Of a stretch of 5,484 nucleotides of DNA, positions 1 through 5,484 are shown one piece after another (positions within the stretch are counted from its first letter, which is position 1; each line of letters starts with the position of its first letter). The DNA is from Candidatus Aminicenantota bacterium (GTDB lineage Bacteria; Acidobacteriota; Aminicenantia; Aminicenantales; Aminicenantaceae): assembly GCA_030620655.1 (NCBI GenBank), contig JAUXEH010000223.1:1-5484 (forward strand), read 5' to 3'. Under the pieces are notes generated by a model. The model was not told the origin of the DNA. It did no database searches and was given only the letters and a program-made list of their open reading frames with translations. Both the position numbers and the translations under genes were made by a program.

Positions 1-59
1 GCATGGATGAGTACCGCAAATTCGGCGGCTTCATCCAGTTTGCAAAAAAAGACGAATAG
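1..59 (+). CDS. 3' end of an upstream gene (partial, unidentified)
   Basis: Reading from base 3, the frame gives 18 codons ending in MDEYRKFGGFIQFAKKDE and a TAG stop at 57-59. The peptide is mixed and soluble-looking, as expected of a normal protein C-terminus, and the stop lies only 4 bases before the nitroreductase ATG at 64. That spacing is typical of co-transcribed genes. The in-frame ATG at 3 is probably internal, because an 18-codon gene is unlikely. Too little is present to name a family. The alternative is that this frame is not coding and the nitroreductase starts at 7, which would overlap it. Confidence 0.35.
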   Translation, partial: MDEYRKFGGFIQFAKKDE

Positions 60-63
60 GCCC

Positions 64-852
64 ATGGGACCGCTTGCCTTCTGGAAACATCTCAAGGAGA
101 TCGCGCTCACCCGCCCCCAGGCCCCGGCGTCGGTGGCCGGCAGCCCACTGCTTCGGACCATCCTCAACCGCCGGAGCATCCGACGGTTCGAAAGCAGAGA
201 AGTTCCCGAAGAAACGCTCCAAGTGATACTCGAGGCCGGGCGGGTGGCCCCCAGCTCCGTCAACCTGCAGCCCTGGAGCTTTTTCCCTTTCTCCGCCGCT
301 CAGTGGAAACAGCATTTCGGGGAGGCTGTCCCCTTTGCCGCGCCGCATGCCGTCATCGTCTGCGGAGACACCCACCGCCTGAAGTCCACACTCAAGGAAT
401 TCCCTGACTCCCCCCTATTCGAATACACCCTGGCGGTCATGAACGCCTCCCTGGCGGCCATGAACATGAACGTGGCGGCCGAGGCCCTGGGCGTCTCCTC
501 CCTCATGCTCTCGGAAACCGGTAAATCAGGGATCTTCCATGCCGATTATCTGAAGGAGAAGCTGGCCCTGCCGGACGGCGTGTTCCCCCTCATGACCATC
601 GTCTTCGGTTACGCGAAGGGGGGATACCCGGCCATGCCGCCCAAGCTCCCCGCGTCCTGCCTGATCTTCCGGGATCGCTACCGGGAGACACAGCCTGAGC
701 TCCTGGAGGACTGGTATGCCAAGATGACGGTGGGATACAAGGCGGCCTTTCCCCTGAAGACCTTCAAGGGCCAGCTGAAGTTCTACCGGGACCATATCCA
801 GAAGGCCGAGCAGGTCTTGAGGAAGATGGTGTTCCATTATCCGGAGGAGTGA
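64..852 (+). CDS. nitroreductase-family FMN oxidoreductase
   Basis: A 262-residue protein of the nitroreductase fold, whose members are usually cytoplasmic, FMN-dependent, homodimeric NAD(P)H oxidoreductases acting on nitro compounds, quinones or enoates. The family signature is clear: NRRSIRRF at residues 35-42 (basic FMN-phosphate contact near the N-terminus), APSSVNLQPWSF at 62-73 (flavin contact), a long Ala/Met-rich dimer-interface helix at about 123-150, and PLMTIVFGYAK at about 175-185 before the usual C-terminal segment. The last 60 residues form a basic/aromatic tail (KTFKGQLKFYRDHIQ) beyond the core fold. The start at 64 is chosen because it lies 4 bases after a plausible upstream stop. 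An in-frame ATG at 7 would add 19 Ser/Ala/Thr-rich residues that look unconserved and would overlap that upstream frame by 53 bases. The ribosome-binding site at 64 is weak, so the start is uncertain. The substrate cannot be predicted; the gene is probably co-transcribed with the gene before it. Confidence 0.88.
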   Translation: MGPLAFWKHLKEIALTRPQAPASVAGSPLLRTILNRRSIRRFESREVPEETLQVILEAGRVAPSSVNLQPWSFFPFSAAQWKQHFGEAVPFAAPHAVIVCGDTHRLKSTLKEFPDSPLFEYTLAVMNASLAAMNMNVAAEALGVSSLMLSETGKSGIFHADYLKEKLALPDGVFPLMTIVFGYAKGGYPAMPPKLPASCLIFRDRYRETQPELLEDWYAKMTVGYKAAFPLKTFKGQLKFYRDHIQKAEQVLRKMVFHYPEE

Positions 853-858
853 AAAGGC

Positions 859-878
859 CCGGTCGCTCGCAATGACAG
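859..878. repeat. remnant of the GTCATTGCGAG-type dispersed intergenic repeat
   Basis: Directly after the nitroreductase stop lies CGGTCGCTCGCAATGACAG, whose reverse complement contains TGTCATTGCGAGCGACCG. As I remember it, this is one end of a palindromic repeat that is dispersed in many Deltaproteobacteria, Rickettsiales and other genomes. Only one arm is seen; the matching inverted arm is absent within the 92-bp gap, so this looks like a degraded or truncated copy. Identification is from memory of the motif and not from a search. Confidence 0.4.
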
Positions 879-907
879 GTGAGAGGTTTCCACGGCGCCT
901 ATTTTTG

Positions 908-937
908 TTGCCCAGGAGGCATGCGATTTGATATAAG
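908..937 (+). promoter_or_regulatory. possible sigma-70-like promoter for the hydrolase gene
   Basis: TTGCCC at 908-913 (4/6 to the -35 consensus) and TATAAG at 932-937 (5/6 to the -10 consensus) are separated by 18 bases. Transcription would begin near 944-945, on top of the chosen start codon, implying a leaderless or nearly leaderless mRNA. This agrees with the lack of a well-placed Shine-Dalgarno: an AGGAGG at 914-919 sits 25 bases from the ATG at 945 and only one base from another ATG at 921. The elements are weak and could be chance. Confidence 0.25.
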
Positions 938-944
938 TAGGCCC

Positions 945-2441
945 ATGAAAAACAAAATATTCAGAAGGCTTGAGGTTACTTGGGGGATCCTGGCTCTGGC
1001 CCTTTTCCTGGGAGGGTGTGCCCCGGCCCGGGAAACAGGAACGCCGGCACCGCAGCCGGTCGATCCCGAGGTCCTGCGCTCGCGGCTGGTGCTGGAGACC
1101 CAGACCGACGAGGAGACCGGCAGCCAGGTCTCTTTGGGAACTTTTAAAGTCTTCGAAAACCGGGAGACTCAGGAAGGCCGCATGATCGAGCTCAAGGTGG
1201 CGGTCCTGCACGCGACAGGGGCGAATCCCCGTCCCGACCCGCTGTTCTACCTGGCGGGGGGACCGGGACAGGCCGTAGCCGAAATGTGGCGCGGGTTCGC
1301 GAAATCACACTACCGTGAGGAGAGAGACATCGTGCTCGTCAACCAGCGCGGCACCGGGGGCGACAACTTCCTCCAGGTCGAGCTGGGGAGCGACGACGAC
1401 CTGCAGGGCTACCTGGATCCCGCCTTCCGGGCCGAACCCTACCAAGAGGCGCTGGTGCGGCTGCAGGAGGAAGGATTCGACCTGACCCAGTACTCCACGT
1501 TCCATGCCGCCGACGACCTCAACGAGGTGCGCATCGCCCTGGGTTATGACAAGATCAACCTGATGGGAGGATCCTACGGCACGCGCGCCTCCCTGGTGTA
1601 CATGAAGCAGCATCCCGAGACCGTGCGCGGCGCCGTTCTGAACGGCGTGGCCCCCATCGCCTTCCGCAATCCGCTTTACCATGCCTACGGGGCCCACAGG
1701 GCGCTGGGAATGGTGCTGGACGAGTGCGCCGAAGACCCCGACTGCAGCAGGGCGTTCCCTGACGTCCGGGCAGAGCTCGACGCCGTACTCGAACGACTGG
1801 AGAAGGGCCCGGCCGATGCCTTCGTTCAGCTGCGGGGATCGCCGGACAAGGTCCCGGTCAAGGTCTCCCGCAACACGTTTGCCGAGACCCTGCGCATGAT
1901 GATGTACTCGTCATTGAACAGCCGGTCCGTTCCACTCTTCATCCATCAGGCCTTCGAAGGCAACTTCGATTCCACAGCGCAGCAGGCTCTCCGGCGCAAC
2001 CGGGCGCTGTTCACCAGCCTGGCCATGGGCATGCTCCACTGCGTGATCTGCGCCGAGGACATCGACCGCATCGACCCGGCGGAGATCGAGAAGGAGACGG
2101 GATACACCTTTTTCGGTGACTTTCGTGTGCGTCAGCAGATGGCGATCTGCGACTTCTGGCCGCGGTCCAAGCTGCCCGCGGACCACGGCGATCCCGTGAG
2201 CGTCGAGGTCCCGGTGCTGCTCATATCCGGAACCATCGATGCCGTGACCCCGCCCCGCTGGGGCGAGGAAGCCGCCGGCCATCTGCCCAACAGCCTGCAC
2301 GTGGTGGCGCCGGGCGGACACGGAGTAGGAGGTGAATGCATTCAAGGCATCATCGATGCGTTCATGAACACGGGCTCCGTGGCCGGCATCGACACCTCCT
2401 GTGTCAAGGACATGAAGCTGGCCCCGTTCAAACTCAAGTAA
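945..2441 (+). CDS. TAP-like (S33) alpha/beta-hydrolase lipoprotein, probable exopeptidase
   Basis: A 498-residue alpha/beta-hydrolase of the proline-iminopeptidase/tripeptidyl-aminopeptidase type (MEROPS S33), expected to remove N-terminal residues from peptides. The N-terminus is a lipoprotein signal: basic MKNKIFRR, a hydrophobic stretch, and lipobox LGGC with the lipidated Cys at 25, so the enzyme should be membrane-anchored facing the periplasm. The oxyanion loop LAGGPGQ is at 103-109 and NQRGTG at 133-138. The nucleophile is Ser210 in GGSYGT, the acid Asp432 in SGTIDAVTPP, and the base His459 in PGGHGV, so the triad is complete. The region between about 240 and 400 is the helical cap; its paired cysteines (DECAEDPDC, HCVIC) and others near the C-terminus fit disulfides in an exported TAP-family enzyme. 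The start at 945 is preferred because it begins the signal peptide cleanly; GTG 879 or ATG 921 would add 22 or 8 residues ahead of it. The protein could also be an esterase. The gene stands alone on its strand and faces the TRAP operon. Confidence 0.85.
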   Translation: MKNKIFRRLEVTWGILALALFLGGCAPARETGTPAPQPVDPEVLRSRLVLETQTDEETGSQVSLGTFKVFENRETQEGRMIELKVAVLHATGANPRPDPLFYLAGGPGQAVAEMWRGFAKSHYREERDIVLVNQRGTGGDNFLQVELGSDDDLQGYLDPAFRAEPYQEALVRLQEEGFDLTQYSTFHAADDLNEVRIALGYDKINLMGGSYGTRASLVYMKQHPETVRGAVLNGVAPIAFRNPLYHAYGAHRALGMVLDECAEDPDCSRAFPDVRAELDAVLERLEKGPADAFVQLRGSPDKVPVKVSRNTFAETLRMMMYSSLNSRSVPLFIHQAFEGNFDSTAQQALRRNRALFTSLAMGMLHCVICAEDIDRIDPAEIEKETGYTFFGDFRVRQQMAICDFWPRSKLPADHGDPVSVEVPVLLISGTIDAVTPPRWGEEAAGHLPNSLHVVAPGGHGVGGECIQGIIDAFMNTGSVAGIDTSCVKDMKLAPFKLK

Positions 2442-2448
2442 GGCTGGA

Positions 2449-3747
2449 TCAGTAGCCGAAGAGGCGGGGCAGCCAGAGGCTGAGCTGGGGGAGGAACGTC
2501 ACCGCCAGGAGCGCGGCCAGCATGGCCAGGAACAGGGGCAGCAGCGGCCGTATCACGCGGGCGATGGTGGTGCCCGCGACCCCGCACCCTACGAACAGGA
2601 CGCTTCCCACCGGTGGGGTGCACAGGCCGATGCTCAGGTTCAGCACCATTATGATCCCGAAGTGGATGGGGTCGATCCCCAACTCCATTACGACCGGCAG
2701 GAAGATGGGCGTGAAGATGAGGACGGCCGGCGTCATGTCCATGAAGATCCCCACCAGCAGCAGAACCAGGTTGATGATGAGGAGTATGACCACCGGGCTG
2801 GATGAGAGCGTGAGGAGTGAGGCGCTCACGCTCTGGGGGATGTTCTCGAAGGAAAATATCCAGGACATTCCCATGGACGTGGCGATGAGCAGCATAACGA
2901 TGGCGGTGGTGGAGGCGGAATCCAGGAGGATCTTGGAAAGTTCCTTCCAGCGCACCTCGCGGTAGATCAAGACGGACAGGATGAAGGTGTAGAGGACGGC
3001 GATGGCCGAGGCCTCGGTGGCGGTAAAATAGCCGGCCACGATCCCTCCGATGACCAGGATCACCAGGAACAGGCTGGGGATCGCGTCCAGGAACTTGATG
3101 AACCCCTGTTTGAATCCCAAAGCGGGGGCCGTGGGGTACCCCATCCGGCGCGCGATGATGCCGGCCACGACCATCAAGGAGACGCCCACGAGGATGCCTG
3201 GCATATACCCGGCCACGAACAGGGCCCCGATGGAGACTCCCCCGCTCGCCATGGAGTAGACGATCAGGATATTGCTGGGCGGGATGATGAGGCCGGTGGT
3301 GGCGGAGGTGATGTTGACGGCCGCGCTGTAATCGCGGTCATAGCCCTCCTTCCGCATCATGGGCCCCATGAACCCGCCGATGGCCGCGGCGGCAGCCACG
3401 GCCGATCCGGAGATGGCGCCGAAGAACATGGCGGCCATGATGTTGACGAAGGCCAGGCCGCCGGAGAAGCGGCCCACCAGGACCTTGGCGAAATCGATCA
3501 ACCGCCGCGCGATGCCGCCCCGGTTCATGAGCTGGCCGGACAGGATGAAGAAGGGGATGGCCAGGAGGGCGAAGCTGTCCAAGCCGGTGGCCATCCTCTG
3601 GGCCATGGTGGTCAGGGCGGGGCCGGCCTTGATGCTCAGCAGCATCGCGGCGAGGGTTGCGATCCCGATGCCGAAGGAAATGGGCACTCCGATCAGGAGG
3701 AGGAGTGCGAACACCAGGAGGAGGATCCACACATGCAGCGGGTCCAT
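2449..3747 (-). CDS. dctM: TRAP transporter large permease subunit, DctM family
   Basis: A 432-residue, very hydrophobic inner-membrane protein, the usual length for DctM, with about a dozen predicted membrane segments. It is the Na+-coupled transport channel that takes substrate from the DctP binding protein, working in complex with DctQ. Family motifs are all present: IPFFILSGQLM (64-74), GAISGSAVAAAAAIGG (110-125), the helical-hairpin IIPPSNILIVY (154-164), TATEASAIAVLYT (242-254), MDMTPAVLIFTPIFLPVV (336-353), and HFGIIMVLNLSIGLCTPPVG (362-381). The start is set by a strong GGGAGAGG at 3750-3757 right after the dctQ stop; an upstream in-frame start at 3807 would overlap dctQ by 50 bases and adds a hydrophilic basic stretch. 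It is the last gene of the operon, and its stop is 7 bp from the stop of the convergent hydrolase. No terminator is visible between them. Substrate cannot be read from this subunit. Confidence 0.95.
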   Translation of the reverse strand: MDPLHVWILLLVFALLLLIGVPISFGIGIATLAAMLLSIKAGPALTTMAQRMATGLDSFALLAIPFFILSGQLMNRGGIARRLIDFAKVLVGRFSGGLAFVNIMAAMFFGAISGSAVAAAAAIGGFMGPMMRKEGYDRDYSAAVNITSATTGLIIPPSNILIVYSMASGGVSIGALFVAGYMPGILVGVSLMVVAGIIARRMGYPTAPALGFKQGFIKFLDAIPSLFLVILVIGGIVAGYFTATEASAIAVLYTFILSVLIYREVRWKELSKILLDSASTTAIVMLLIATSMGMSWIFSFENIPQSVSASLLTLSSSPVVILLIINLVLLLVGIFMDMTPAVLIFTPIFLPVVMELGIDPIHFGIIMVLNLSIGLCTPPVGSVLFVGCGVAGTTIARVIRPLLPLFLAMLAALLAVTFLPQLSLWLPRLFGY

Positions 3748-3749
3748 AG

Positions 3750-3757
3750 CCTCTCCC
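3750..3757 (-). promoter_or_regulatory. ribosome-binding site deciding the dctM start
   Basis: On the minus strand the dctQ stop TAA is followed directly by GGGAGAGG, two bases and then ATG at 3747-3745; the GGGAG core is 5 bases from the start. It is the clearest Shine-Dalgarno in the window and favours this ATG over the in-frame start at 3807. Confidence 0.7.
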
Positions 3758-4246
3758 TTATGCCTCCCTGCCCTTCTGGAGCGTTTCCAGGACGGCGGCC
3801 ACGGCATAGAACATGATCAGGAGCCCGCTCAAAGGGATGACCAGATACACATAGCCCAGGGGGATCCGCAGGGCAGCGGAGATCTGTTTCAGGGTGAAGG
3901 TCATGGCCGCCAGCCGGAAACCGCCCACCACCATCACCAGCAGGGAAAAAGCGAAGACACACGCCTGGATGATGAGCTCGGCCCCCAGCCGCATCTTCCC
4001 TTTCAGCCCCTCGAGCACCACCGTGATGGCCAGGTGCATCTTTTTGCCGCTGGCATACGAGGCACCCAGGAGCCCCACCCAGATCAGCAGGTAGCGCGCC
4101 AGTTCTTCGGTAAAGGAGCTGGGGTTCCTGAGGATAAACCGGGTGAAGACCTGCCAGAGGACGTTGAGCACGCTGGCAGCCATGATCAGGATCAGGGCCG
4201 TCTCCAGCGATCGATCCACGGCCCGGCGCACGCTCACCCTGTTCAC
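3758..4246 (-). CDS. dctQ: TRAP transporter small permease subunit, DctQ family
   Basis: A 162-residue inner-membrane protein with four hydrophobic segments at about residues 15-38, 50-67, 88-112 and 128-152, the standard DctQ layout and length. DctQ forms the scaffold that pairs with DctM and helps receive the loaded binding protein. The family pattern is visible: WQVFTRF (31-37), SFTEELARYLLIWVGLLGASYA (44-65), then the His of KKMHLAITV (68-76), and a late amphipathic region before the fourth segment. Translation starts at GTG 4246, which overlaps the dctP stop in the sequence GTGA, so the two are translationally coupled; AGAAGG at the end of dctP is placed to act as the ribosome-binding site. 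dctM follows after 10 bases. The sequence is ordinary for its family and shows no damage. Confidence 0.92.
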   Translation of the reverse strand: MNRVSVRRAVDRSLETALILIMAASVLNVLWQVFTRFILRNPSSFTEELARYLLIWVGLLGASYASGKKMHLAITVVLEGLKGKMRLGAELIIQACVFAFSLLVMVVGGFRLAAMTFTLKQISAALRIPLGYVYLVIPLSGLLIMFYAVAAVLETLQKGREA

Positions 4247-5241
4247 TTCACCTTCTGAATGTCCTGGATCAGGCCGTAGAGGACCGGCTGATCCCTGTAT
4301 TCCTCATAGAGCTGGCCGACCCTGGCCATGAACAGCGATTTGTCCGGATGATGGATCTGGACTCCGGCCTTCTCGACTTCAGACAAGGCCCTTTGCGTAG
4401 CTTCCCTCCAAAGCTTTTTCTGGACCTGCGCGGATTCCAAGGCCGCCTCCTGAACCAATTCGCGAAATTCAGGCGACAGGTCCTGCCAGAGCTTGGTGGA
4501 GATGAGCAGGACATCGGGCACGCCGGTGTGTTCATCCAGGGAATAATGCCGGCACACCTCGTAATGGCGCGAGAGATGGAAGCTGGGCGGGTTGTTCTCC
4601 GCGCCGTCCACGACCCCCTGCTGCAGCGCCGAGTACAGCTCGCCCCAAGCTATGGGAGTGGGCGACCCTCCCAGGGCCTGGACCATCCGGATGGAGGTGG
4701 GGCTCTCCTGGGTCCTGATCTTCAAGCCCTTGAGGTCATCCGGGACCAGCACGGGCCGGTCCTTGGTGTAAAAGCTGCGGCTCCCGGCATCGTAATAGCA
4801 CAGGCCGCGCAGCCAGAATCGCTCGCCCGCCAGGAGCAGCCGCCTGCCGATCTCGCCCTCCAGCACGCGGTAACGGTGTTCGCTGTCCCGGAACAGGTAG
4901 GGCAGGCTCAAGACACTCATGGCGGGGACGAACCCCTCCAGGACGCTGCACGACACCTTGGTCATGCCCAGGCTCCCGATCTGCAGCAGTTCCAGGCACT
5001 CCCGCTCCGAGCCCAGCTGTTCGCTGGGATAGATGTCCATGCGCAGCCGTCCGGCCGAGCGCTCTTCCAGGCGACGGGCCATGAATTCCATGGCCAGGTG
5101 CACCGGGTGCGTGGGAGCGAGCCCGTGGCCCAGCTTGATCACGGTAACACGAGCGTCTTCCCGGCATCCCGGGCCGTTCAAGGAAAGACACAGGAAGAGA
5201 AGGAGCAGCGGGATGCGCCGGATTACGTGAAATATCAACAT
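4243..5241 (-). CDS. dctP: TRAP transporter periplasmic substrate-binding protein, DctP family
   Basis: A 332-residue solute-binding protein that captures an organic acid in the periplasm and delivers it to DctQ/DctM. The N-terminus has basic RR (8-9), the hydrophobic run PLLLLFLCLSL (11-21) and GPGC (23-26). It may be cleaved as a Sec signal or, with a poor lipobox, lipidated at Cys26. DctP hallmarks follow: KLGHGLAPTHPVHLAMEFMA (36-55), SEQLGSERECLELLQIGSLGM (73-93), LSLPYLFRD (111-119), LKGLKIRTQESP (170-181) with Arg176 at the position that normally binds the substrate carboxylate, and GVVDGAENNPPSF (209-221). The segment HYEVCRHYSLDEH and the PVLVPDDLKGLKIRT pattern recall sugar-acid binders of the YiaO/uronate type, so a hexuronate-like substrate is a guess. 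An in-frame TAA two codons before ATG 5241 fixes the upstream limit. There is no recognisable Shine-Dalgarno, and the start codon lies inside a duplicated 33-bp repeat. First gene of the dctPQM operon. Confidence 0.93.
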   Translation of the reverse strand: MLIFHVIRRIPLLLLFLCLSLNGPGCREDARVTVIKLGHGLAPTHPVHLAMEFMARRLEERSAGRLRMDIYPSEQLGSERECLELLQIGSLGMTKVSCSVLEGFVPAMSVLSLPYLFRDSEHRYRVLEGEIGRRLLLAGERFWLRGLCYYDAGSRSFYTKDRPVLVPDDLKGLKIRTQESPTSIRMVQALGGSPTPIAWGELYSALQQGVVDGAENNPPSFHLSRHYEVCRHYSLDEHTGVPDVLLISTKLWQDLSPEFRELVQEAALESAQVQKKLWREATQRALSEVEKAGVQIHHPDKSLFMARVGQLYEEYRDQPVLYGLIQDIQKVK

Positions 5242-5254
5242 TTTTTATGAATTA
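5222..5254. repeat. 33-bp direct repeat, copy A, covering the dctP start
   Basis: This stretch matches 5452-5484 at 30 of 33 bases; the differences are at 5225, 5237 and 5238. The two copies are exactly 230 bp apart. Copy A contains the dctP start codon, its first codons and the A-rich bases just before it on the minus strand. The conserved core on the plus strand is CATTTTTTATGAATTA (16 identical bases) and GTGAAATATC. Confidence 0.85.
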
Positions 5255-5255
5255 T

Positions 5256-5471
5256 TCAGGCTTCACCAGGATGATTCACGAGTCGAGTTTGCAGTATATG
5301 GTAGGCGCGGCTGGTGAAGCTGTGGTCGTCCACCGCGAACCCGCCGCAACACCCCAGATATGGTGAAATCGGCTCGCTCGGAGAGGAAAAAATGGCGATC
5401 CTATTTGTGTGCTCACCGAAAAATCTCATGTGATCCCTTGATATTACATGTATTCCGTGAAATATCGCCAT
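5256..5471 (-). CDS. doubtful 71-codon open frame between the repeats
   Basis: This frame starts at the ATG in repeat copy B and ends with TGA 14 bases before the dctP ATG. The predicted peptide has no family I recognise, no signal peptide and no clear membrane segment; it contains a CC pair (YLGCCGGF). There is no Shine-Dalgarno. Codon use in its first half is unlike the surrounding genes: four ATA codons in 71, plus AGG and AGA, and much lower GC at third positions. It also runs through the two inverted repeats. It may simply be an open stretch through a non-coding repeat element; a leader or small gene coupled to dctP is the less likely alternative. Confidence 0.15.
   Translation of the reverse strand: MAIFHGIHVISRDHMRFFGEHTNRIAIFSSPSEPISPYLGCCGGFAVDDHSFTSRAYHILQTRLVNHPGEA
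5260..5320. repeat. perfect 10-bp inverted repeat upstream of dctP
   Basis: GCTTCACCAG at 5260-5269 is the exact reverse complement of CTGGTGAAGC at 5311-5320, with a 41-base loop. Allowing one bulged base extends the arms to 12 pairs. On the minus strand the distal arm ends about 18 bases before the dctP ATG. It could be a protein-binding palindrome or an RNA stem in the dctP leader. There is no U-tract directly after it, so it is not a standard terminator. Confidence 0.55.
5306..5337. repeat. hairpin that competes with the 5260-5320 stem
   Basis: CGCGGCTGG at 5306-5314 pairs with CCACCGCG at 5330-5337 with one bulged C, giving an 8-bp GC-rich stem around a 15-base loop. It shares bases 5311-5314 with the longer-range 10-bp inverted repeat, so the two structures cannot form together. 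Pairings were found by eye; no folding energy was computed. Confidence 0.35.
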
Positions 5472-5476
5472 TTTTT
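5387..5476. repeat. perfect 13-bp inverted repeat, long imperfect hairpin
   Basis: AAAAAATGGCGAT at 5387-5399 is the exact reverse complement of ATCGCCATTTTTT at 5464-5476, enclosing 64 bases. Inside are shorter pairings, for example CATGT at 5427-5431 with ACATG at 5446-5450, so the whole 90 bp can be drawn as one long imperfect stem. The right arm is part of direct-repeat copy B. The dctP-proximal copy A has the changed bases exactly within this arm and has no partner arm nearby. Confidence 0.6.
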
Positions 5477-5484
5477 ATGAATTA
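5452..5484. repeat. 33-bp direct repeat, copy B, at the window edge
   Basis: The partner of 5222-5254 with 30/33 identity. It reaches the last base of the window, so the repeat may be longer and could be the start of another 230-bp unit. On the minus strand it contains an ATG at 5471 in the same setting as the dctP ATG, opening a 71-codon frame that begins MAIFHGI, compared with MLIFHVI in dctP. Confidence 0.85.

Noticed and set aside
879..944. Longer N-terminus for the hydrolase from GTG 879 or ATG 921
   Set aside because: The extra residues precede a complete lipoprotein signal peptide beginning at 945, and the GTG option starts in the repeat remnant.
2442..2457. GGCT...AGCC stem at the convergent gene ends as a terminator
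   Set aside because: Only 4 pairs, and no T-tract on either side.
3748..3807. 20-residue N-terminal extension of DctM
   Set aside because: It overlaps the dctQ coding end, is basic and hydrophilic, and the strong ribosome-binding site points to 3747; the shorter protein has the family's normal length.
3359..4258. 299-codon open frame on the + strand opposite dctM and dctQ
   Set aside because: Antisense shadow of two well-supported membrane proteins; the translation is Met/Pro/Arg- then His/Gln-rich with no recognisable domain.
4348..5250. 300-codon open frame on the + strand opposite dctP
   Set aside because: It lies antisense to a clear DctP gene, has low-complexity Gln/Ala/His-rich content and no family signature. 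GC-rich third positions of dctP explain its lack of stops.
5240..5290. Sigma-70 promoter just upstream of dctP (AATAAT as -10)
   Set aside because: No acceptable -35 at the right distance, and the predicted start would fall on or within the start codon.
5222..5484. CRISPR array or phage attachment site
   Set aside because: Only two repeat copies 230 bp apart with a structured interval, and no integrase or cas genes in the window.

Overview
The window reads as a piece of a GC-rich Gram-negative chromosome. A periplasm-directed lipoprotein, a three-part TRAP transporter and GC-heavy third codon positions all fit this. A fragment of the widespread GTCATTGCGAG-type dispersed repeat, seen mostly in Deltaproteobacteria/Desulfobacterota and some other phyla, suggests but does not prove a deltaproteobacterial-type host. 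There are no rRNA or tRNA genes, CRISPR arrays or transposases.

Left part (1-2441, + strand): the last 18 codons of a probable upstream gene end at 59. They are followed at once by a nitroreductase-family flavoprotein (64-852). A 92-bp gap carries a dispersed-repeat remnant and a possible promoter. Next comes a lipoprotein of the TAP-like/S33 alpha/beta-hydrolase peptidase family (945-2441) with an intact Ser-Asp-His triad.

Middle and right part (2449-5241, - strand): a complete TRAP transporter operon in the order dctP (substrate-binding protein) - dctQ (small membrane subunit) - dctM (large permease). dctP and dctQ share four bases (GTGA), and dctQ and dctM are 10 bp apart, so the three are almost certainly one transcript. 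The binding protein resembles the sugar-acid (uronate/diketogulonate-like) branch of DctP proteins; the exact substrate cannot be read from the sequence. The hydrolase and dctM converge with only 7 bp between their stop codons.

Right end (5242-5484): the region upstream of dctP is the most unusual part. The dctP start region (33 bp, including the start codon and first codons) recurs 230 bp upstream with 30/33 identity, running to the very edge of the window. Between the copies lie a perfect 13-bp inverted repeat, a perfect 10-bp inverted repeat, a competing hairpin, and a 71-codon open frame with codon use unlike its neighbours. This looks like a structured repeat or duplicated leader. No clearly new multi-gene system is visible; the protein-coding genes are ordinary members of known families.
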